From contig NHZP01000026.1 in NCBI GenBank assembly GCA_003313425.1, forward strand, positions 372,001 through 436,000: a stretch of DNA of 64,000 nt, read 5' to 3'. The number at the start of each line of letters is the position of its first letter. Position 1 is the first letter of the stretch. This document shows, piece after piece, positions 57,864 through 64,000 of the stretch. The DNA comes from Pseudopyrenochaeta lycopersici (Eukaryota > Ascomycota > Dothideomycetes > Pleosporales > Pseudopyrenochaetaceae). The position numbers and the translations under genes were made by a program. The notes under the pieces are model-generated. The model saw only the letters and a program-made list of their open reading frames with translations, was not told the DNA's origin and searched no databases.

Positions 57864-59591
57864 TCACATATGTATCTTGAACCGTTGCTTTACCTGCTTT
57901 CTGCACATTGGACACTTTGACGGTCTGACGGGTATGTGGGAGTGCCTCACCGGGATAACTACATCTGCGCACCACTGACACATGACCATATGCCCACACG
58001 GTAACACTGCAATGTCGGCTAATTGCTGGTAGCATACCTGGCATGCCAAAGTCTTGGTCATTTCTTCATCAGATTTTGACGGTGGCCGATCAGGTTGGTT
58101 GTCCAACGACATGGCAGACGGTTCAGGATGGTTTCGCGCATGCATTGAGTGTCGTGCCGAGGATAGGGCTTCGGAGGCTATGCGGAGCCGCTGAAGTTCG
58201 GAGGTAATTTGTTGAATTGAGGACCGGACTTCTGAGAAGCCTGTTGTGGGTGCGGGTGATGATGTCGAGGTAAGGTTGTCGCTCGGTGTTGGGCTTGCTG
58301 TTGGAGGGTAGATAGCGTGTGTTGTGGTATGATTCTCCCGAGTCAACCTACGACTCTCTGATATGCCATTCGGGCCACCTGGGGGATACCAAATCATCAT
58401 ATTCGATCCCCGTGGCCCGATTCTCGAAGACTGGAGAGCGGTTTGTTGCGCTAAGAGGTTGTCTCTGCTCCTGCTCGAAAGCTCGGTTGGAGTATTTGTA
58501 GAACTGTTCTGCAATTCAGGAGTTGAATTTTCACCGGCAATTGAGTCTAATTGGTCGACGTCCCTGCGAACCGGGGCATAACTCCAGACGTCTCCTTCCT
58601 GCTCTAGGGTTTCTGACATGGTTTGTGATTCTCGTATGACGCCCCACAATAGCTGCTCCTCTATATCTCGTCTCTCTTGGGCTGAGAGTCCTTCGAGTGC
58701 AGGAGCGGTAGTATTTCCTTCTGCTCGCCTTTCCTCAGCCTGTCGATAACGATCGTATGCTCTGCTATACATGGTCGTGAGGGGCGATTCATAATCTTCT
58801 TGTTGTACGTCCTCTCGTGAGCCGAAGACACGAGTGAATCGTTCTCGCGCGCGCTGCAATTGAGCCTCTCTCCTGGTCAACCGGCGCAATGGCTCTATAG
58901 GCCTTCCTGGTAGCTCTGCAATCTGTGGTACGGTCTGATCCTCGGCACTTGGTGCCTCATCATCCGATGCTTCATTGAGCAGGTCATCTAATGCCTCCTC
59001 AAGACTCTGCTGGGGCTGCTCTGGTCGCTCCTCCTCTGAAGATACCCGCCGCCTCGTCAGCCTGTTTTCTGGCCGTCTTGCATCGTTCTCCACGCCTGCT
59101 CTCAATTGGTCCAGCGTACGTGGTAGGAAGCCCGGGCTAACTTCTTTGAATGGCTCGCCTATGACTGCAATTCGTTGCTCGCTTCCATCCGCGAGCCTCG
59201 CAATTCGATAGCCTTGGTGGAATTCCCACCATCGCTCTAAGAATTCGGTCTGGTCAGGTATTTCGGGTATGCGTGTGTCTGATATCTCAAGTGGTGGGTC
59301 TGTGGCGGCGAGCCGATTACTCCAAAACTCTGTTTCGTTGTATTAATGTCAATTGCTCTCATTCGTGAACTCGAGGGTGAGCACACCTTTACAGAACCAG
59401 CAGTAGCCCTGCCAACGCGTTCCTCGCTGCACAAAGCCGACACCGTCAATGTAGACTCTGTATGTCCGTGAATGAACTCTCTCGTCGGCACACGCGCAGC
59501 AGTTTTGTGTCGAGGTAAGTCTGCAGCTCGTCGCGAGCTTGTGGGGGCATTGCGAATCGAGGCGCGGGCAGTCTGCTGTTAGTGTTCCCAT
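57864..59591 (-). CDS. C3HC4 RING-finger protein, probable E3 ubiquitin ligase
   Basis: Exons complement(59387..59591) and complement(57864..59329), with a 57-base intron, give 556 residues. At the very C-terminus is a perfect C3HC4 RING: Cys498, 501, 513, His515, Cys519, 522, 541, 544 (CQVC, LPCGHMVMCQWC, CPMC). Upstream is a long charged, disordered region with acidic blocks (SDDEAPSAED) and Arg-rich helices (LTRREAQLQRARERF). The N-terminal 70 residues are rich in Cys (SRLTSTQNCCACADE-like, CWFCK) and may form a second zinc-binding module. An in-frame ATG at 59663 would add 24 residues. The partner and substrate are unknown. It is divergent from the Nudix gene. Confidence 0.85.
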
Positions 59592-59974
59592 GATGAAGTC
59601 TGCGCCGAGCTTGGTAGTTAAGATGCAATCAACGTGAGTCAAGAAACATGGGAAATCAAGCAAAGGCCGAGGCTGTCAACCGGTATGAGCAATGGTGATG
59701 TTTGTAAGATGTGGCGGACCCGGACTTAAGACGTTAGGGTCGGCCTGTATGATGCATGGTGGGGTAGTCTACCCGGGAAGGCGCCGCGGCCGCTCAAAGG
59801 CTGTAGCTCCATCATTCACTCACGCTCGGCCAATGGGCTACTAGTGCCTGGCAGCTGAAGGCTCCTAGTTCAAGTCTTGTGACTGCCCGAGGCTGATCCT
59901 ACTGTTGACCTCTTGGATTTTCCTCTTTTGATACTTGCTCTCTACCAACTGCTGTAGGGGCATAAGCTTGCAAC
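59592..59974. promoter_or_regulatory. Shared promoter region, RING gene and Nudix gene
   Basis: 383 bases between divergent start codons. No operator identified. Confidence 0.35.
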
Positions 59975-61094
59975 ATGTTTGCGGTTGTGCACGACGAAAT
60001 TGCACCTAAACCACGGCGGGAGCCTTCACTAACTTTGCATGAGTACAAGGACCAAGAGCTGAGCCCCGCGATACATGTGCATTTACCGCACAATTTGAGA
60101 GCCAGGGAATTTCTCGCTCTCTTTCCCTCGTCAAACTCACCCCCAGCATTCACTTTCCCGGCTCTGCACGACTGGTTTTCAAAGACTCTCAGCATCCTCA
60201 AGCTCCAAGAGAATGAAACACATCCCTTCCGGAAGCACCCATACAAGCTCCGTGTGGTCGAAATTCAAGCTGTTGACTGGTTCTGGAGGAACCGACCAGA
60301 CCATGAAGATAAGCTGGGCTTTATGAAGATCCAGGCCAAGATCGAGACAGACCCATATGTTCATGACGGTGAGGAAAAAGAACGTGCAGACTGGCTTCCC
60401 GGTGCCGTATTTTTAAGAGGTGGAAGTGTAGCAGTTCTAGTGAGCAAAAGACTGCCAGTATCCCTATACAACCTCGATTAACAATCCTCAGGTCATCGTT
60501 CAGCCCGCAGACGCAATAGGCGACGAGGAGAAGCACGTCATCCTAACAGTACAACCCCGAGTAGCAGCAGGCTCCCTAGCATTCACCGAAATCCCCGCCG
60601 GCATGCTCGACGGCGACTCATTCAAGGGCTCCGCAGCGAGCGAAATCGAAGAAGAAGCAAAACTAAAAGTCAAAGAGTCGGACCTGATCAACATGTCAGC
60701 CCTCGCCCTGGAACAAGCTCCCAGCAGCGACGCGCCCAAGGAAACCAGCAAGCCAGATCACAGCCAACCCAAGGAAGACGTCGAAATAGCCATGTATCCC
60801 TCCCCGGGCGCCTGCGACGAGTTCATCCCCCTGTTCCTGTGCAAGAAGCGCCTCACGCGGCGCCACATCGAGTGGCTCAAAGGCAAGGCAACGGGCCTGC
60901 GCGACGAGGGCGAGAGCATTACGCTGAAACTCGTGCCGCTGGATCGGGTCTGGAGGGAGGCTGCGCGAGACGCAAAGACGCTAGCTGCACTGGCTTTGTA
61001 TGAGAATTTAGAGCGCGAGAGGAAGATACCGCCCATGCCGAATGAAGCGGAGCCCGAGCCTGAGGAATTTGGTGAAAAGGCTGAGAAGTCTTGA
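59975..61094 (+). CDS. Nudix hydrolase, ADP-sugar pyrophosphatase-like, with altered Nudix box
   Basis: Exons 59975..60439 and 60492..61094, with a 52-base intron, give 355 residues. The layout resembles ADP-sugar diphosphatases (NUDT14-like): an N-terminal beta part, GGSVAVLVIVQP at the splice junction, PRVAAGSLAFTEIPAGM, then the Nudix helix. The box G-X5-E-X7-R-E-U-X-E-E-X-G-U is only partly kept (GMLDGD, Ser in place of the first Glu, then SEIEEEAKL): the metal-binding EIEEE core remains, but the first Glu, the Arg and the Gly differ. An acidic insert (about 230-260) and a helical C-terminus (RRHIEWLKGK) follow. Activity is plausible because the core glutamates are kept, but is not assured. 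Confidence 0.82.
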
Positions 61095-61754
61095 TGTGGA
61101 GTGGGAAGGGATCGGGGGAGCGTATTAGCTGTGGGAAAGTGATACCCTAAGAAATATATGTCATCATGTCTGATGTTCTGTTACTACTACTATTACTACT
61201 ACTACTTGATTCACCGAGTATTCCCTAGTCACTGCGATAGTACCATTGCCACCCTACCCACTTCATCGTCTCTATAAAATGCCCTTTCTTCCTATACAGT
61301 TCCCGTCAATCACCTTCCCTTCCACATACCCATCCCACCACGCCCCAGCGCACACTTCGTCCTCGCCTTTGAAAGAGTGTACACCAATCCTCAGACAAGT
61401 ATTCTCCAGTACGGAAACGATGGCACAAACAGAAGGTCTACATTAAGTAGCAAAGCAGCAACAGCACTTAATGATAAGGGAAAAAAAAAGTTTTTGTGGA
61501 GTGGTAATTTGCATCATTTTTGATACACCAAAACGCTATGAAATGCGGCTCGTACGCCAGACAGTCTAGGTGCAATGCAGCCAAGGTTATGCACCTATAC
61601 TCGCCAATGCCTATACAGATGAGTAACAAAGGGAACAAGACAAAAAAAATAACGCCATCGCCATGCAAGTCTTGCGTATATGTACAGTGTCGTGTACTCC
61701 AGAGATACATGGCTGGAATACACTTCTATGGGGTGTTGCAGATGACATGCAACT
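61095..61754. other. Convergent 3' region with a trinucleotide tract
   Basis: 660 bases between converging genes. A (TAC/ACT)n tract occupies about 61181-61206, followed by CT-rich sequence and a short A-run near 61483. No gene seen. Confidence 0.4.
61181..61206. repeat. ACT trinucleotide microsatellite
   Basis: Imperfect run of ACT/TAC units with one ATT interruption, in non-coding DNA between converging genes. Confidence 0.8.
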
Positions 61755-64000
61755 TTAAGTCTGCTCTTCCTTTGGACTCTTTGTCCTTGTTCTCGATCGT
61801 TCGCGCTTTACCGCGTTCTTCAGGACTTTTAATCGATCCTCAGTAATACGTATCGCTTCGTCCATCTCTCTCTCCTTCATGTTCTCTGGTTTCAGCTGCT
61901 GCTGCATATCATGCTCCGGTTGTAGTCTCGCACTAGCCACTGAGCTGTGCACCCTGTCCAATGCAACACGGTCTTCGAGCCAGTTCCACAGCTCGGATTC
62001 TTCGTGTCGCCAGAGTTCCTCGTATGCCACCTGGCGTTGGGCAGGAGACCACTGGTTTGGACCGACTGCTGTGGCCGAGCCACGAAAGAACCAAGAGTAT
62101 ATCAATAACGCTCCAAGGAAGGCGATCATGATCTGTGGCGTGAAGAGGGATTCCAATATATCTGCAACCGGGCCCAGCAGACTGCGCAGGGGATCCAAAA
62201 GCCCCCAGTCGCTCTGCTTTGCTTGATTGGCAGGAGTAGGAGCCGCGGCCGGCGCTGGTGCTTCGTCCAGGATCGGGGCTTTGGAACGCTTCTTAGACTT
62301 CACACCCTTTGCTGGGGCCTTGAGCGGTCCCGCTTTGGCGCTCACGGCGGTGCGGAGAGCAGCTGTAAGGGATGTTGCATACGACATCTGGCCATCGTTT
62401 GCGCCTTTTTCGATAGGTCCTACAGCATGTCAGTACACCTCAAACGAAACCTGGAAGATCTTATTGTGAAACTCACCCCTCAGCCAACTCTTGCCGCTCC
62501 ACTCCACCGTGAATGTCATGATCAGTCGCGTGCTATTTCCTGGACCCCACATGAGGCAGTACCTGGTCTTGGTGAGGAAAATGTTGCCGCTGGGTACATC
62601 GGGAGTTGCTGTGCTACACAGGACGCAAACTGCCTTTTCCAAGTCGAACTGTTCGAGAGTCATGGCAATATTGCACTTTGTCTGCCGCGGTCCAACCGGG
62701 GCAGACAATGGCTTGATGTAGGAGAAATTGAAAGTCTTCTTGTCTTCTCCGAGTCCCTTCTTGTCATCTTCCATCTGTAGATCCGAAGACTTTTGGTCCT
62801 CGATCAGCCACTTCCGCATGAAGACGCCAGATGCGGGCCCAAACATAAGACTGTAGACTTTACCCAGGGGTGCTGGGATCGTGGTATCAATGAGGAGCTT
62901 GTCGTAATGCTGGTCATTGTCTCCGCATTCTGTAGGCACATGTGCCGCCGAGCCGGGGAAGTCTTGTCCCACCGGAGCTCCGTTTGTTGTAGCTTTTGCA
63001 GCTTCGACGACTTCACTTGCGCCCGTAGCTTGTGCGACAGCTCCACTGACCTTCCGAGCATCGCCCGTCACTTCAACCATGTCGCTGCCAGCTACGCTAC
63101 CTTCGCCAGGTTCAGTAAAGCTACCGATGCCGTCATCTTCGTCTGCATCCTCGTCGTACACTTCATCGTCAGAGTCTTGGAGAGAGCCGTCTTCACTGCC
63201 GAGAGATTCTGCTTTTTCTGTCTTATCACCAGTGCCGGACCCGTCGAGAACAACTCCATTGAGCGAAGACTTGAGATTAGGATGAGAGATTTTCCAAATG
63301 CCAATGATCAGATCATACGTGGAATCTCGAGATAGAAATGACGCAAATACGTTTCGGGCGTGGAGAGTCGAGATTACGATAGCATTTGGGAACAGAACGG
63401 CTGTCGACTTCTTCTCCACTGACACAACTTCATCGAAGCTAATGACAAGATTCGTGACCCAGCCCAGGATGTTGCTGGAAAAGCACAGATGCCCTTCCGA
63501 GACGTAAAGACGGCCATGAAGCAAGATTTCTTTCTGGAGGGCTGCACTATAGTCCTCAATAAGGTAATCATCCTCGGGGACGCTTTTGAATAAGTTGTGA
63601 AAGTCTCGGTTTCGTTTGGGTGATGCAACCGCAAATCCAGTTCCATTCAAGCGATTGCCGTTGAGTGCAGCGCTCGGGGCCAATGTAGTTGTACTGGCGC
63701 TGATGGCGGTGCTTGCTGCATTGCCAGTGGTGGCAGAGCTGCCCCTGTGCCGTCTCCGTCTGCCACCGCTGATGCGACTGCGAATGCTGCCTTGTCTTTG
63801 AATTGACGATGCCGCTGGGGAGTCGGTTATTTCGGGTTGGCGTGGAGGTGTTGCTGCGCCTGGACCCGATTGTCCTGAATATGCAGTAAGCGATCGGGGT
63901 CGTTCGGTTTGTATAGACGGAGGTTTATCCGCAGCATAAGCGGCAGACACTGCTTGCGCGGCAGCCATGTCGTCAGCCTTTGCAGCGGCTTCGTCTGCCT
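61755..64000 (-). CDS. GRAM/VASt sterol-transfer protein (Lam/Ltc family), 5' end off the window
   Basis: Membrane-contact-site protein related to yeast Lam/Ltc and animal GRAMD1 proteins, which move sterol from the plasma membrane to the endoplasmic reticulum. Visible exons are complement(62477..64000, continuing beyond the edge) and complement(61755..62419), with a 57-base intron. Order from the visible part: Ala-rich and Arg/Ser-rich N-terminus, GRAM domain (FHNLFKSVPEDDYLIEDYS to IVISTLHARNVFASF), acidic linker (YDEDADEDDGIG), VASt domain (LLIDTTIPAPLGKVYSLMFG to EWSGKSWLRGPIEKGANDGQ), one transmembrane helix (IMIAFLGALLIYSWFF) and a coiled-coil C-terminus. The true start is not visible, although an ATG at 63968 is in frame. 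Confidence 0.9.

Noticed and set aside
59840..59900. T-loop-like TTCAAGTC that could mark a tRNA
   Set aside because: The flanking bases do not form the T stem or an acceptor stem.

Overview
The window reads as nuclear DNA of a filamentous ascomycete, most likely a dothideomycete (Pleosporales). The grounds are short GT...AG introns (mostly 46-60 bases), fungal-specific families (cerato-platanin, two Zn2Cys6 regulators, an Ecl1-type protein, a GPI-anchored cupredoxin), and orthologues of yeast proteins (Cbp3, Ceg1, Jsn1/Puf1, Vps72, Efm3, Pex8, Lam/Ltc). No prokaryotic operons, rRNA, tRNA or CRISPR were seen. Most genes are spliced, so gene models below were built by joining exons at GT/AG sites that keep the reading frame; the splice sites are inferred from sequence, not from transcripts.

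Layout. 0-8 kb: two secreted-protein genes (GPI cupredoxin, cerato-platanin) in gene-poor DNA that also holds a decayed minus-strand gene (5.5-6.7 kb) with many in-frame stops. 8-27 kb: a housekeeping block: arrestin-like trafficking adaptor, mitochondrial Cbp3 chaperone, mRNA capping guanylyltransferase, a Pumilio/RRM protein, Vps72/YL1, ribosomal protein eS24, the eEF2 methyltransferase Efm3 and an Ecl1-family zinc protein. 27-34.6 kb: mostly non-coding, with a hypothetical protein, a small mitochondrial membrane protein, a secreted But2-like protein and a 9-base tandem repeat. 34.6-51 kb: an accessory-looking segment with a WD40-like protein, a many-exon amino-acid permease, two divergently transcribed Zn2Cys6 regulators, a penicillin-acyltransferase-like (C45) enzyme divergent from a NodB/PuuE-type deacetylase, and a small unknown protein next to what looks like a broken paralogue. 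51-64 kb: housekeeping again: a membrane protein head-to-head with PEX8, a 2-Cys peroxiredoxin with a long extra tail, a RING protein, a Nudix hydrolase, and a GRAM/VASt sterol-transfer protein that runs off the right edge.

The most interesting points are the peroxiredoxin with about 375 extra disordered residues and a possible stress-promoter array upstream of it (CRE, STRE and a 20-base periodic TGTCGGCA repeat); the permease/two-regulator/C45-acyltransferase/deacetylase neighbourhood, which could be a small amide- or amino-sugar-handling cluster; a permease exon junction that seems to have lost a conserved loop through a one-base frame problem; and the two relic genes. None of these is proven by sequence alone.
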